A stretch of 64,000 bases of DNA from Ardenticatenaceae bacterium (GTDB taxonomy: Bacteria > Chloroflexota > Anaerolineae > Promineifilales > Promineifilaceae), in assembly GCA_020634565.1 (NCBI GenBank), contig JACKBN010000013.1, positions 1-64,000 of the forward strand, in the 5' to 3' direction. This document shows positions 17,720-27,086 of this stretch, in pieces. Under the pieces are notes generated by a model, which was not told the DNA's origin, did not search any database, and worked only from the letters and a program-made list of their open reading frames with translations. Within the stretch, counting starts at the first letter, position 1; every line of letters starts with the position of its first letter. Position numbers and translations under genes: made by a program.

Positions 17720-18879
17720 ATCGCCTCCCAGAAAAACGCCGCTTTTTCCGCCAGCACGGGGAATTGCTGTTGATACGCTTCTTTGATGTGGGCGACGGCC
17801 GATTCTGCCTGTACCTGCGCCACCAGGGCAATGATGCAGCCGCCATAGCCCCCGCCGCTAAACCGGCTGCCATACACGCCCGCCGCCCCGCTGACAATTC
17901 GGTGCAGGGCAATGACCGCCTCATGGCCACTTTCGTACTGCTGCACGGAGCTGGCGCAAGAGTCGTTCATGAGCTGACCAAAGCTGGCCAAATCACCTTC
18001 CTGCCAGGCCTGCACACCAGCGGCCACACGCGCCACTTCGCTAAAATAATGCGCGGCGCGACGACGCAAAACTGGCGGCATCACCTCAGCTTGGCTGGCA
18101 AACTGCGCTGGCGACACGTCTGAAAGGGTAACGGCCGTTGGCTCCAGCCACTGCGCCGCCTCCCGACATTCTGCCACCCGATCGTTAAAACCGCCAGACG
18201 TCAGGCTGCGTGAAACACCCGAGTAAGCAATAAGCCAGCCCGCGCCAGCCACTTCAGGCTGATCGTGAACAAGATACGTCGCCCGGCTGCGGGCATCGAG
18301 GTGAAGCAGGCTGTTTTCCTGGCCAAACAAGATGTTGGTCTGATCCTGAATGCCATTTTTCAGCCCCAGATAGGTTCCCTCCAATTGGAAATCGAGTTCG
18401 ACTAACTCTTCTGGCGTCAGGGCGATATTGTTGACATCAGCCAGGGCTTGCAGGTAAGCCAGCCCTACCGAAGCGGAAGAAGCCAAACCGGCGTTGGTCA
18501 AGGCGCCGCTGCTGGCGGCCACAATTCCGCGCGATAGATGATGCGCCTGGCCCAAAGCCAACGCGGCTGCTTGGGCATAACGCGCCCAATGGCTGGACTC
18601 TACGGCCGTTCCCAACGAAAAACTGATAACGCCCGGAAAAGCCGCGCTGGCCAGATGAATTTCCGGCTCATCCAGCGGCACATAGGCCAAGGCCGTACCC
18701 GCCCGAATCGTCCGGCCTAAAATTTGCCCCCCCTGATGATCTACATGCGCTCCCAATGGACTGATGCGGTAAGGCACAAAAATCGTGCGCGTCTCGGCCA
18801 GATGAACAGCAAAAGTGTCATGGAGAACGGCCGTTGCCGCTGCCACTTGCTCATGAACGGTCGGAAATGTTTGCAGCAT
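17716..18879 (-). CDS. GHMP kinase, galactokinase-like
   Basis: A 387-residue GHMP-family kinase, galactokinase-like but divergent. The family signature reads YRISPLGAHVDHQGG instead of the usual GRVNLIGEHTDY form. The ATP loop is GLASSASVG and motif 3 is FSGGGYGGC. The product would be a sugar 1-phosphate, and the next gene could convert it to a nucleotide sugar. The start at 18879 has TTGGAG six bases upstream; the open frame runs further to 19044, but that part overlies the GH4 gene. The exact sugar (galactose, glucuronate, arabinose or other) is unresolved. Confidence 0.83.
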   Translation of the reverse strand: MLQTFPTVHEQVAAATAVLHDTFAVHLAETRTIFVPYRISPLGAHVDHQGGQILGRTIRAGTALAYVPLDEPEIHLASAAFPGVISFSLGTAVESSHWARYAQAAALALGQAHHLSRGIVAASSGALTNAGLASSASVGLAYLQALADVNNIALTPEELVELDFQLEGTYLGLKNGIQDQTNILFGQENSLLHLDARSRATYLVHDQPEVAGAGWLIAYSGVSRSLTSGGFNDRVAECREAAQWLEPTAVTLSDVSPAQFASQAEVMPPVLRRRAAHYFSEVARVAAGVQAWQEGDLASFGQLMNDSCASSVQQYESGHEAVIALHRIVSGAAGVYGSRFSGGGYGGCIIALVAQVQAESAVAHIKEAYQQQFPVLAEKAAFFWEAI

Positions 18880-20176
18880 TGTTTTCTCCAAAGAATTGGG
18901 GCAAGTAGGCCCGATGGGTCGTGAGCATATCATCCAGAACTGCTTCAACTTGATCCACCGCCGGGCCAAGCGGATGTGCCAGCAGCGCCTGGTAAGCGGC
19001 ATTTCGATCTCCGTGAACGGCCGCTTCCACCGTGAGCAGTTCATACATTTTCACCTGCTGCATCAGACCAAAAACAGCGGCAGGCAACGGTTCAGCAGGC
19101 AGCGGTTTGATGCCGGAGCGACTCACCAGCGCCGGAAGCTCCAGCACCCAATGGTCTGGCCATCCGGCCACGGCACCCTGATTCGCCACATTCACCACGT
19201 GCTGCTCCTGCAAATCGTTGTAATGGGCGTTAAGCAGCTGAGTTGCCACCGTGGAGTAATACGCCCCGCCGCGCTGCATCAACCCTTCCGGCGGTTCGCT
19301 GCGGTCCGGTTCGGCATATTGCGCCAGCAGTTCCTCCTCAATTTTCATGACCGCCTCAGCTCGGGAAGGTGGCCACGCGGCTTGCTCGGCCAGTTTGCGG
19401 GCTGTGGCATAAAAGTAATGCAGGTAATAGTTAGGAATCATCTGCAAAGATTCGATGAACTGTGGCGGCCATTCCGGCTCTGCTTCTTGCCGCAAATGGG
19501 CAACATACTGCTCGATCACGCGTGGCCAGACATCTTCGCCGTCTACCGTGAAGCCGCGGTGCCAGGTGAGATGATTCAGTCCCAGAGTATCCAGTTGGGC
19601 ACGCTCTGGCTCCACCTCGATACCCATTTTGGCCAGTTCTGCCAGCACGGTCATTTTCATGTTGAAGGGGGCATTGCATACACCAACGGCCGTTACTTCT
19701 GGAGCGTATTGCGCCAATGCTTGCGTCACCAAACCGGCCGGATTGGTAAAGTTCACCAGCGGCGCGCCCGGTTCGGCCAATGCGGCCACATCTTGCGCAA
19801 TGTTCAAAATGACGGGAATTGTGCGCAGCGCTTTGGCCATGCCGCCAATGCCCGTGGTTTCCTGACCAATCAGGCCGTGCCGCCGGCCCAAATATTCATC
19901 CTCGCGGCGGGCCTGCATCCAGCCCACGCGCAGCTGGGTGGTGACATAGCTGGCCCCGCGAATTGCTTCCTGCTGATTGGTCGTCAGGTGCACCCGAAAC
20001 GGCGATCCTTTGGCCGCCACCATGCGCTGGGCAAAACCACCCACAATTTCCAGGCGCTCGGGCAAAACATCCATCAGCCAAAGTTCGCTGACAGGAAAAC
20101 TATCAGCGCGTTCAATAAATCCGTTGATGAGTTCTGGCGTATAGCTGGAACCGCCACCAATGACTGCTACTTTCAT
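18851..20176 (-). CDS. Family 4 glycoside hydrolase (6-phospho-beta-glucosidase-like)
   Basis: A 441-residue GH4 enzyme, which cleaves glycosides by an NAD+ and Mn2+-dependent oxidation-elimination mechanism. The cofactor loop is AVIGGGSSYTPELI. Further family motifs are NFTNPAGLVTQA, the metal-binding Cys in GVCNAPF, and LGLNHLTW. It most resembles the 6-phospho-beta-glucosidase branch, but no PTS genes are nearby, so its substrate may be unphosphorylated or another glycoside. It starts the cassette that continues with the sugar kinase and nucleotidyltransferase. AGAGG precedes the ATG. Confidence 0.88.
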   Translation of the reverse strand: MKVAVIGGGSSYTPELINGFIERADSFPVSELWLMDVLPERLEIVGGFAQRMVAAKGSPFRVHLTTNQQEAIRGASYVTTQLRVGWMQARREDEYLGRRHGLIGQETTGIGGMAKALRTIPVILNIAQDVAALAEPGAPLVNFTNPAGLVTQALAQYAPEVTAVGVCNAPFNMKMTVLAELAKMGIEVEPERAQLDTLGLNHLTWHRGFTVDGEDVWPRVIEQYVAHLRQEAEPEWPPQFIESLQMIPNYYLHYFYATARKLAEQAAWPPSRAEAVMKIEEELLAQYAEPDRSEPPEGLMQRGGAYYSTVATQLLNAHYNDLQEQHVVNVANQGAVAGWPDHWVLELPALVSRSGIKPLPAEPLPAAVFGLMQQVKMYELLTVEAAVHGDRNAAYQALLAHPLGPAVDQVEAVLDDMLTTHRAYLPQFFGENNAANISDRS

Positions 20177-20185
20177 CTCGTTCCT

Positions 20186-20545
20186 CTATGTTGTAAATTG
20201 CCACGATTTTTGTGCAGGTATTCTGCATCTTTTTGCTTTGTTACAAAAGTATAGCCTGCCGCTTCCAGGATCAACAAAACAGGTGGGCAATTGATTTGCC
20301 CAGTCCAGGCATTTAACACAAACCAGTTTTGCGTTAAGGTGAAAAAACTCATCTATGTGAGGTGTCTTTTGTAACTTATCCCCATCTGCCAACTGATCTA
20401 CAGTGGAAGAATCCTTCTTCCGGGAATTTTCCTGAAGTCCTTGCGACCGGGCATCCTTGTCCTGGCATTCTTCTCCTCCTGGTCCACTTAATCTACCGCT
20501 GAAATTTGATAGTTGCCCGGAAAACGGCCGTTTCTTTACCAGCAT
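20186..20545 (-). CDS. Possible small cysteine-containing protein
   Basis: A 119-residue open frame ending ten bases before the GH4 start, on the same strand, with GAGG before the ATG. The C-terminal third has CVKC, a lone Cys, then CNKAKRC, a spacing compatible with a zinc-binding fold. The N-terminal half is polar and low in complexity. I do not recognise the family. It may be spurious. Confidence 0.25.
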   Translation of the reverse strand: MLVKKRPFSGQLSNFSGRLSGPGGEECQDKDARSQGLQENSRKKDSSTVDQLADGDKLQKTPHIDEFFHLNAKLVCVKCLDWANQLPTCFVDPGSGRLYFCNKAKRCRIPAQKSWQFTT

Positions 20546-20598
20546 TGACCTCTACCCAAAATTCGTGAAGTCAGGAAGTTGATAAGGAGAAACTTTCA

Positions 20599-20970
20599 AT
20601 GTATGCCAGAATGGTTACCTCACAGGTAAAACCCCATCAATTGGACGAAATGGAAGCTGTGTATAAAGATGATTTGCTCCCGCTCATTGAACATCAGCCG
20701 GGGTTTAAAGGCATCTTTGTCATGCATGATCCGGAAAGCAACAAAGAAGTGTCTATCACGCTGTGGGAAAACATCGTTGATATGGAAGCATTTAATGTGT
20801 ATGTGCTCTCGTTGAAGGATGCCTTTACTCCACTGCTGGCCACTGCCCCAGACATTGAAATTTTCCAGCTGGTTGTGCCTGAGGAGCCGGAACCGGTCGA
20901 GGTGATTGCGCTCAGCGAATCCTCTTTAGGCATTCGTATTGAAGATCCGTTTAGCCAGGCGCTGAGTTAA
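20599..20970 (+). CDS. ABM-domain (antibiotic biosynthesis monooxygenase-like) protein
   Basis: A 123-residue dimeric alpha/beta-barrel protein. The ABM pattern is visible: an N-terminal strand (ARMVTSQVKP), a helix with LLPLIEHQPGFKGIFVM, then EVSITLWENIVDMEAF. The last 35 residues are acidic and outside the domain. Such proteins range from haem-degrading enzymes to simple stress proteins; no function can be assigned. It stands alone, with AAGGAG well placed before the ATG, and an inverted repeat follows the stop. Confidence 0.7.
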   Translation: MYARMVTSQVKPHQLDEMEAVYKDDLLPLIEHQPGFKGIFVMHDPESNKEVSITLWENIVDMEAFNVYVLSLKDAFTPLLATAPDIEIFQLVVPEEPEPVEVIALSESSLGIRIEDPFSQALS

Positions 20971-20998
20971 TTGCTGCGCCAGTAAATTATGCGTTTTA

Positions 20999-21039
20999 AG
21001 TAAGCCACAGCGTTTTTGAGCAATTCTCTGTGGTTTACT
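20999..21039 (+). terminator. Inverted repeat after the ABM-domain gene
   Basis: AGTAAGCCACAG (20999-21010) and CTGTGGTTTACT (21028-21039) form a 12-base stem with one G-T pair and a 17-base loop. No U-tract follows, so it is a weak terminator candidate or another RNA structure. Confidence 0.4.
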
Positions 21040-21233
21040 CAAGTTCAAGCCAAAAGAAAGTTCTGTAAATTTAAAAGTCTCGCAGGCGAACCTTTCTACT
21101 CTTTTTTGAGAGAAGTGCTGCAGGGAAGCGGCAAATCGTGGAACTCGTGCCTAGTGCACTGATTTTTGTCCCCCTGTGCGCTAATTTCGGTAAAAGGTGG
21201 TTTAAGCTTCGCGCGAGAAAGTGAGGAATTTCC

Positions 21234-22511
21234 ATGTTGAAAGAGCAGGTAGCACACGTAGCAGACGAGGTATTGAATCCTTTTGCCATTGCGCAGGCGC
21301 AACTGGATGAAGCAGCTGAAATTTTGCAGCTAGATCCGGAGATGCACGTCTTTTTGCGCGAACCGATGCGTGAATTTCACTTCACCATTCCGGTACGCAT
21401 GGATGACGGCCGTACGCAAGTGTATCGCGGTTATCGCGTGCAGTACAACGACGCGCGCGGCCCGGCCAAAGGCGGCATCCGCTTCCATCCCGACGAAACC
21501 ATCGACACGATTCGTGCCTTGGCGGCCTGGATGACCTGGAAAACGGCCGTTGTCGATATCCCTCTCGGTGGGGCCAAAGGGGGTGTCATCTGCGATCCGC
21601 GCTTCCTCTCTGCCACCGAACTGGAGCGGCTGAGCCGGGGCTACATGCGCCAGATTGCCCGCTACGTGGGCATCACCAAAGATGTGCCCGCGCCAGACGT
21701 GTACACCAATCCTCAAATTATGGCCTGGATGATGGATGAGTATCAGGTTCTCACCGGGCATCAGGAGCCCGGCGTCATCACGGGCAAGCCATTAGAGATT
21801 GGCGGGGCAGCCGGACGTGAAGACGCTACGGCACGCGGCGGCATTTACACCGTACGCGAAGCGGCCAAAGTGCTGGACATCGATCTGGTGGGCCAGCGGG
21901 CCGCCATTCAGGGATATGGCAACGCAGGTCAGTTTGCTCATTTGTTGGCGACCGAACTGCTGGGGCTGAAAGTGGTAGCCGTAAGCGACTCCCGGGGCGG
22001 CATTTACAACGCGGCTGGTTTGGATGTAACGGCCGTACGCAACCACAAAGCAGAAACCGGCTCCGTCATCAACTTCCGCGAGGCAGACAACATCTCCAAC
22101 GAAGAACTCCTGGAGCTGCCGGTGATGGTGCTCTTCCCCTCCGCGCTGGAAAACGTGATCACCCAGCGCAATGCCGACAACATCCACGCCACCATCGTGG
22201 CCGAGCTGGCCAACGGCCCCACCACCCCGGCGGCGGATGAAGTGCTGTACGACAAGGGAATCTACGTACTGCCAGACTTCCTCTGCAATGCGGGCGGGGT
22301 CACCGTTTCCTACTTCGAGATGGTGCAAAACGCTTACCAGTATTATTGGGATGAAGCCATGACGCAGCAACGGCTGGACCAAAAGATGACGGCCGCTTTC
22401 CACGCCGTGCACAACATGGCCCAGATCAAGCACGTGAACAACCGCGTCGCTGCTTATCTGGTCGCGGTAAACCGTGTAGCCCAGGCTACCAGGCTGCGGG
22501 GTTGGGTCTAG
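21234..22511 (+). CDS. gdhA: Glutamate dehydrogenase (Glu/Leu/Phe/Val dehydrogenase family)
   Basis: A 425-residue NAD(P)-dependent glutamate dehydrogenase linking 2-oxoglutarate and ammonia with glutamate. The substrate-binding GPAKGGIRFHP and the catalytic lysine in IPLGGAKGGV (Lys115) are present, as are APDVYTNPQIMAWMMDEY and the Rossmann loop IQGYGNAGQFA. GGVTVSYFEMVQN closes the active site. Length is normal. GAGGAA lies seven bases before the ATG, and a strong terminator ends the unit, so it is monocistronic. Confidence 0.93.
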   Translation: MLKEQVAHVADEVLNPFAIAQAQLDEAAEILQLDPEMHVFLREPMREFHFTIPVRMDDGRTQVYRGYRVQYNDARGPAKGGIRFHPDETIDTIRALAAWMTWKTAVVDIPLGGAKGGVICDPRFLSATELERLSRGYMRQIARYVGITKDVPAPDVYTNPQIMAWMMDEYQVLTGHQEPGVITGKPLEIGGAAGREDATARGGIYTVREAAKVLDIDLVGQRAAIQGYGNAGQFAHLLATELLGLKVVAVSDSRGGIYNAAGLDVTAVRNHKAETGSVINFREADNISNEELLELPVMVLFPSALENVITQRNADNIHATIVAELANGPTTPAADEVLYDKGIYVLPDFLCNAGGVTVSYFEMVQNAYQYYWDEAMTQQRLDQKMTAAFHAVHNMAQIKHVNNRVAAYLVAVNRVAQATRLRGWV

Positions 22512-22543
22512 TCTGGCTCATCATTTTCCGTCAATAAATTATT

Positions 22544-22593
22544 GGCCGAAGGATGTTTGTTGTTGAAATGCAACATCCTTCGGCCGTTTTTTT
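22544..22593 (+). terminator. Rho-independent terminator of the glutamate dehydrogenase gene
   Basis: A perfect 14-base stem, GGCCGAAGGATGTT (from 22544) paired with its complement ending in CGGCC, is followed by GTTTTTTT. The right arm contains one copy of the CGGCCG palindrome, so the genome motif is built into the stem. Confidence 0.92.
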
Positions 22594-22722
22594 GTTAATT
22601 GCAACTGAATTCCCTCTCTGAGCGACACAAATACCCCTGATCACGGGACTCTCTGCTTACAAACCACCCCTAAGATTAAAAAAGACGACATCTCGCTTGA
22701 TACATCAATTTAGGAGGCTCCC

Positions 22723-24156
22723 ATGCGACGGCACTTTGGCTTGTTCTTGCTCATCGCCTTTTTGGCGCTAAATGTTTTACTGGCTCAAGCAGCACCCACA
22801 GCCAACGGCATTACCCGTGTTTCCAACAACACCAGCGGCACCGTTTCTGAAGGTTGGATCTATGGCATCGACATTTCCCGCGATGGCCAGTACATTGTGC
22901 TGGATTCCGAAGCAGACGATTTGATCAACGGGGATACCAATGCCGAGCGTGACATTTTTCTTTATACGGTAGCAACCGGTACGCTTGAGCGTATATCCGA
23001 ACCATCCTCTACCGGAGAACCCAACGGTTGGTCACGAGAACCAAGTATTTCCGAAACGGGTTTGTACACAGCCTTCTCATCCACTGCTGATAACTTGATC
23101 GCCGGTGACACCAACGGCTTTTCCGACATTTTTGTGTACAACCGCACCGCCCAAACGTTTCGCATGGTTTCGATTGCCAACGATGGCACCAAGGGCAACT
23201 TTTTCAGCTACAACCCGGCCATTTCAGCAAACGGCCGTTTCATAGCTTTTGGCTCTTATTCAACCAATCTTGCATTACCCACGCCCACCGCTTTTAACCA
23301 ATGGCAAGTTTATTTACATGACCGCAACCCGGACAATGACTCTGTTTGGGACGAACCAGGGCAGATTTTGACGATCCCCATTTCCGTGAACAACAATGGC
23401 GAGTTGGCCAACAATTTTGCCGGAACACGCGGCCGTTTAGCCGTGTCTGATGATGGCATGATCGTCGCCTTTGTCTCCTTGGCTAACAATCTGGTACCCA
23501 ACGATACCAACGGTGTGGATGATGTGTTCGTCCACCTGCGTGACCCGGACCACAATAACGTCCCGGATGAGCCGGGCAAAATAGAGACGGTACGAATCTC
23601 CGTGTCTACCTCGGGTGCACAAGGAGATTTAGATTCCTACGATGTGCAAATGTCGGCCGACGGGGAATGGATTCTGTTTAATTCAGAAGCTACAAATTTG
23701 GTAACAGGGGATACAAACGGCCGTGCCGATGCCTTTTTGCACCAGTTATCAACGGGAATCACCACGCGCGTCTCTGTATCGAGCAGTGGTGCGCAAAATC
23801 CAGGCGACAGCTATGGCAACGACATTTCGGCGTCGGGGCAATACATCGTCTTTCACGCCAATCAATCTACCCTGACAAACCCCACCTGCGTGGCCATACT
23901 GGATTGTGTTTACCGTTACAACCGACTCACAGGGGTGACGGAGCTGATCACCTTCGAAGAAAATGGCGCGCCTTCCGGTGGGCATACTTACCAACCGGTG
24001 ATTTCAGCGTCAGGAGATCGGATTGCGTTTCTTTCGGAGAATGGCTATTTGGACGGCAATGATTCTAACAATGTGACCAATGCTTACCTGTGGATAAGCC
24101 CTGTGCCGGCCAACCTGACAAACCATGTTTACATACCAATGGTGGTGAAGAATTAG
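22723..24156 (+). CDS. Secreted TolB/WD40-like beta-propeller protein
   Basis: A 477-residue exported protein. The signal peptide is at 1-25 (LLAQAAPTA). The rest is built from about seven propeller blades with a repeated pattern near ISxDGQYIVFxS, NLVxGDTNGxxDIFV and TxRVS, typical of PD40/TolB-type blades. Charged loops of the form DTNGxxD may bind calcium. It ends VYIPMVVKN, like other secreted proteins here. AGGAGG is five bases from the ATG. No enzymatic motif is seen; ligand unknown. Confidence 0.8.
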   Translation: MRRHFGLFLLIAFLALNVLLAQAAPTANGITRVSNNTSGTVSEGWIYGIDISRDGQYIVLDSEADDLINGDTNAERDIFLYTVATGTLERISEPSSTGEPNGWSREPSISETGLYTAFSSTADNLIAGDTNGFSDIFVYNRTAQTFRMVSIANDGTKGNFFSYNPAISANGRFIAFGSYSTNLALPTPTAFNQWQVYLHDRNPDNDSVWDEPGQILTIPISVNNNGELANNFAGTRGRLAVSDDGMIVAFVSLANNLVPNDTNGVDDVFVHLRDPDHNNVPDEPGKIETVRISVSTSGAQGDLDSYDVQMSADGEWILFNSEATNLVTGDTNGRADAFLHQLSTGITTRVSVSSSGAQNPGDSYGNDISASGQYIVFHANQSTLTNPTCVAILDCVYRYNRLTGVTELITFEENGAPSGGHTYQPVISASGDRIAFLSENGYLDGNDSNNVTNAYLWISPVPANLTNHVYIPMVVKN

Positions 24157-24252
24157 AGGGGATAAGAAGACGGCCGTATCATACACCTACCCAGGCCAAT
24201 GAGTAAGAAATAGCAGACGCAGATGAGTTTGTGAGAAACGGCCGTTTACCAA

Positions 24253-24645
24253 TCAGGCATGTTTCGGCTGCATCTGGGGCCGATCCAGGAAGTATCCAAA
24301 CAACAGCGTCGCCAGCAGCGTGTAGCCAATCGCTAGCCACATTGTAGCATCCCCGGCACCGCTCAATTTGCTGGCCAGGAAGATAATAAAAGCAGCACCG
24401 TGCCCCAAAAAGTTAGCCAGCAAAATGATGCGCAGCTTTTCCAGCTCATCAATCTTGCGCACCAACCAGTTTTGCAGCGCCAGGCCAAAAACGGCCGCTC
24501 CCAGCAGCTGGCAGAAAAACACATTGTCCGGCGCAAAGGGAATGCCCAACATATTGTGCACCCAGGTCATGTTGAAGAAACAACCCACAGCCACAACCAG
24601 CAACACAAGGGCGTCGAAAATTAAAGCATACTTGACCTTCATCAT
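24253..24645 (-). CDS. Small four-helix membrane protein
   Basis: A 130-residue integral membrane protein with four predicted helices (about 7-25, 42-60, 70-92, 98-117) and short loops. The charged link WLVRKIDELEKLRI lies between helices 2 and 3. It loosely resembles the 137-residue membrane protein at 32268. AGGAGGCGA precedes the double ATG. No functional motif is seen; it is transcribed divergently from the penicillin-binding protein gene. Confidence 0.65.
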   Translation of the reverse strand: MMKVKYALIFDALVLLVVAVGCFFNMTWVHNMLGIPFAPDNVFFCQLLGAAVFGLALQNWLVRKIDELEKLRIILLANFLGHGAAFIIFLASKLSGAGDATMWLAIGYTLLATLLFGYFLDRPQMQPKHA

Positions 24646-24753
24646 TCGCCTCCTGCAAGCTCAGCAGCTTGCTATCAAAAACAGGGTCGATGAACAGTTA
24701 CAGCGTAATGCTTCAGGCGCGGCCGCTACAAGTAAAATCAGGCATTAAACTGG

Positions 24754-24769
24754 CATGATTTTTATCATG
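24754..24769. promoter_or_regulatory. Short palindrome in a divergent intergenic region
   Basis: CATGAT-TTTT-ATCATG lies between the divergent membrane-protein and penicillin-binding-protein genes. It could be a protein binding site, but it is short and AT-rich. Confidence 0.25.
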
Positions 24770-24871
24770 ATTTACAGGCAACAAATTGACCATGAACATC
24801 TTGAACCTGATGAGAGAATTAAAAGTCGCCTACAAAATAGTGTGACTATTTCTGTCTGGCAATGAACCCGC

Positions 24872-24877
24872 TATAAT
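24872..24877 (+). promoter_or_regulatory. Candidate -10 box for a nearly leaderless transcript
   Basis: TATAAT ends eleven bases before the ATG of the penicillin-binding protein gene, which has no Shine-Dalgarno sequence. Transcription from it would begin within a few bases of the start codon. The -35 region (TTTCTG) is weak. Confidence 0.4.
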
Positions 24878-24888
24878 CCAGGCCATCT

Positions 24889-27078
24889 ATGAAAAAGTAT
24901 TTGCTGCTGCTTCTCTTTTTTGTCTTGCTGGTTGCCTGCGGGGCCGACGGGCTGATTCCGCCAATTCAGGATTCCAGTGAATTGGTGACGCTCACGCCGC
25001 TGCCCACCAACACGCCCCATCCCACAGAAATCCCCACCAGCGATGATGCCAACGGCTTTGGCCTGGCTTTCTACCGCGCCTGGGAGTTGGGTGATTATTT
25101 GGGCATGTACAGCTTGCTTTCCCCCAGCAGTCAGGCACTTGTAGATAACCTCTCCTTCGTAGCGCGTTACGAAGAAGCCATGAAAACCGCCACCGTGACC
25201 AATATCTCCACGCAGGCGTTGGGTACCTTGCAAGATGGCAACACAGCGCAAATGCAGGTGCGCGTGACCTGGCAAACGGCCGCTGTCGGCACCATCATCC
25301 GCGAATACACCGTGCCGCTGGCTTTTGAGGACGGCCGTTGGGGCATCGTCTGGAATGAAGGGCTCATTCTGCCAGAGATGGCGGGCGGCAACACGCTCGT
25401 CATGCAGCAGCGCATCCCGGCCCGCGCCAACATCTACGATGTCAACGGCAAGGCCTTGGCCTACCAGGGCAACATCCTCACCCTCGGCGTGATTCCTGGA
25501 CAAATTGAGGACGAACCTGCCATGCTGGCGGCGCTCAGCCCCATGCTCAACCAGACGCCAGAGGAAATTAAGGAGATTTACGCGCCTGCCCTGCCGGATT
25601 GGTATTGGCCCATCGGTGATGTTACCGAAGCGACAATGCAGCAGTACGGGCCCTCAATTCAGCCGTTTATTGGCAAAGGGCTGGCGGAACCCAAACCTCG
25701 GCTGGCGCGTCTCTTTTCCGATTCTAACGCTGCACCGCACCTCATTGGCTACACAGGCTACATTCCGGCTGAGCAGCTAGCCGAATACCAGGCCCAAGGC
25801 TTTGCTGGCGACGAACTGGTAGGGCTGGCTGGCCTGGAACGGTGGGGCGAAGATTATCTCAATGGCGAACGCGGCGGCACGCTAACGGTGATTGGCCCCA
25901 ACGGGCAGTATGTCGGCACCGTGCAAGAACAAGAACCAAAGCAGGCACGCAGCGTTTACTCAACGTTGGACCTGGATTTTCAAACGGCCGTTGAGCAAGC
26001 CCTCAACGAAGCCATTACCTCATTGGGCTATGTGCAGGCCGGGGCCGCCGTTGTTTTAGATGTCAACACGGGCAAGATTTTGGCGATGGCCAGCTACCCC
26101 AGCTACGATCCGCGCATCTTTGACCCGTTTGCCCAGGATTCGGCCGTAGCGCTAGGTGCCGCTTTTAACGACCCAAATCGGCCGTTGCTCAATCGGCCAG
26201 CTCAGGGTGTGTATCCCGCTGGCTCTACCTTCAAAATTGTGACCTTCACCGCCGCCGTCAACAGCGGCCTGTACACGCCAGACACCTACTACACCAGCAC
26301 CGGCATCTGGACGCGCTTAGGCGATCAATTCGCCAAAGTGGATTGGCGCGAAGGCGGGCACGGCACCATTACCTTGAAACAGGCCATCGTGGTCTCCTGC
26401 AACTCCTGTTTTTACGATGCCGCCTTTGAGATGGACGCGGTAGATCCCAACTTCTTTCCAGACACGGCCAAGCAGTTTGGCCTGGGCCAGTCCACCGGGG
26501 CTGTGGGTCTGGTAGAAGCGTCTGGCAATATTCCCAGCCCGGCCTGGAAACTTGAGGTTAAAGGGGAAGGTTGGGTGCGAGGTGATGCCGTCAACATGGG
26601 CATTGGCCAGGGAGATGTGCAGGTAACGCCGCTGCAGATGGCCAACATCATGGCCGCCATTGCCAACGGTGGCACGCTGTACCGGCCCACGCTGGTGGAT
26701 CGCATTGGGGCCGGTGCTGGCGCACCCGAAGAACCATTCCCACCTCAAATCAACGGCGAGATTCCCCTCTCGCCAGAAAATCTGGCTATCATGCAGGAGA
26801 GCCTATGGAAGGTGGCTAACGATCCGAACGGGACTGCCACCCATCGCTTCATTGGCTTGCCGATTCAGGTGGCGGGCAAAACCGGTACGGCCGAAGCGCC
26901 GCCCGGCAATTCACACGCCTGGTTTGTGGGGTATGCTCCCGCCGACCGCCCCGAAATTGCCATTGCCGTCATCCTAGAGCACGGAGGCGAGGGTTCCGAA
27001 GTGTCTGCGCCACTGTTCCGCCGCATTGTGGAGCTGTACTACGGCATCACGCCTGTGGCTCCTTTCCCCTGGCAGTAA
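24889..27078 (+). CDS. Class B penicillin-binding lipoprotein, MecA-like architecture
   Basis: A 729-residue peptidoglycan transpeptidase. The signal peptide ends LLVACG, a good lipobox. Residues about 55-170 form an NTF2-like domain as in MecA. Then comes the dimerisation domain (PARANIYDVNGKALA) and, from about 400, the transpeptidase with Ser446 in GSTFK, Ser503-Cys-Asn505 and Lys664 in KTGTAEA; all catalytic motifs are intact. This order matches the low-affinity PBP2a group by layout only; resistance is not implied. Standing alone, away from division genes, it is probably an accessory PBP. Confidence 0.88.
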   Translation: MKKYLLLLLFFVLLVACGADGLIPPIQDSSELVTLTPLPTNTPHPTEIPTSDDANGFGLAFYRAWELGDYLGMYSLLSPSSQALVDNLSFVARYEEAMKTATVTNISTQALGTLQDGNTAQMQVRVTWQTAAVGTIIREYTVPLAFEDGRWGIVWNEGLILPEMAGGNTLVMQQRIPARANIYDVNGKALAYQGNILTLGVIPGQIEDEPAMLAALSPMLNQTPEEIKEIYAPALPDWYWPIGDVTEATMQQYGPSIQPFIGKGLAEPKPRLARLFSDSNAAPHLIGYTGYIPAEQLAEYQAQGFAGDELVGLAGLERWGEDYLNGERGGTLTVIGPNGQYVGTVQEQEPKQARSVYSTLDLDFQTAVEQALNEAITSLGYVQAGAAVVLDVNTGKILAMASYPSYDPRIFDPFAQDSAVALGAAFNDPNRPLLNRPAQGVYPAGSTFKIVTFTAAVNSGLYTPDTYYTSTGIWTRLGDQFAKVDWREGGHGTITLKQAIVVSCNSCFYDAAFEMDAVDPNFFPDTAKQFGLGQSTGAVGLVEASGNIPSPAWKLEVKGEGWVRGDAVNMGIGQGDVQVTPLQMANIMAAIANGGTLYRPTLVDRIGAGAGAPEEPFPPQINGEIPLSPENLAIMQESLWKVANDPNGTATHRFIGLPIQVAGKTGTAEAPPGNSHAWFVGYAPADRPEIAIAVILEHGGEGSEVSAPLFRRIVELYYGITPVAPFPWQ

Positions 27079-27086
27079 CCAGCCAT

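Noticed and set aside
18896..20254. Long plus-strand open frame antisense to the GH4 gene
   Set aside because: Histidine- and glutamine-rich translation without domains; shadow of GH4.
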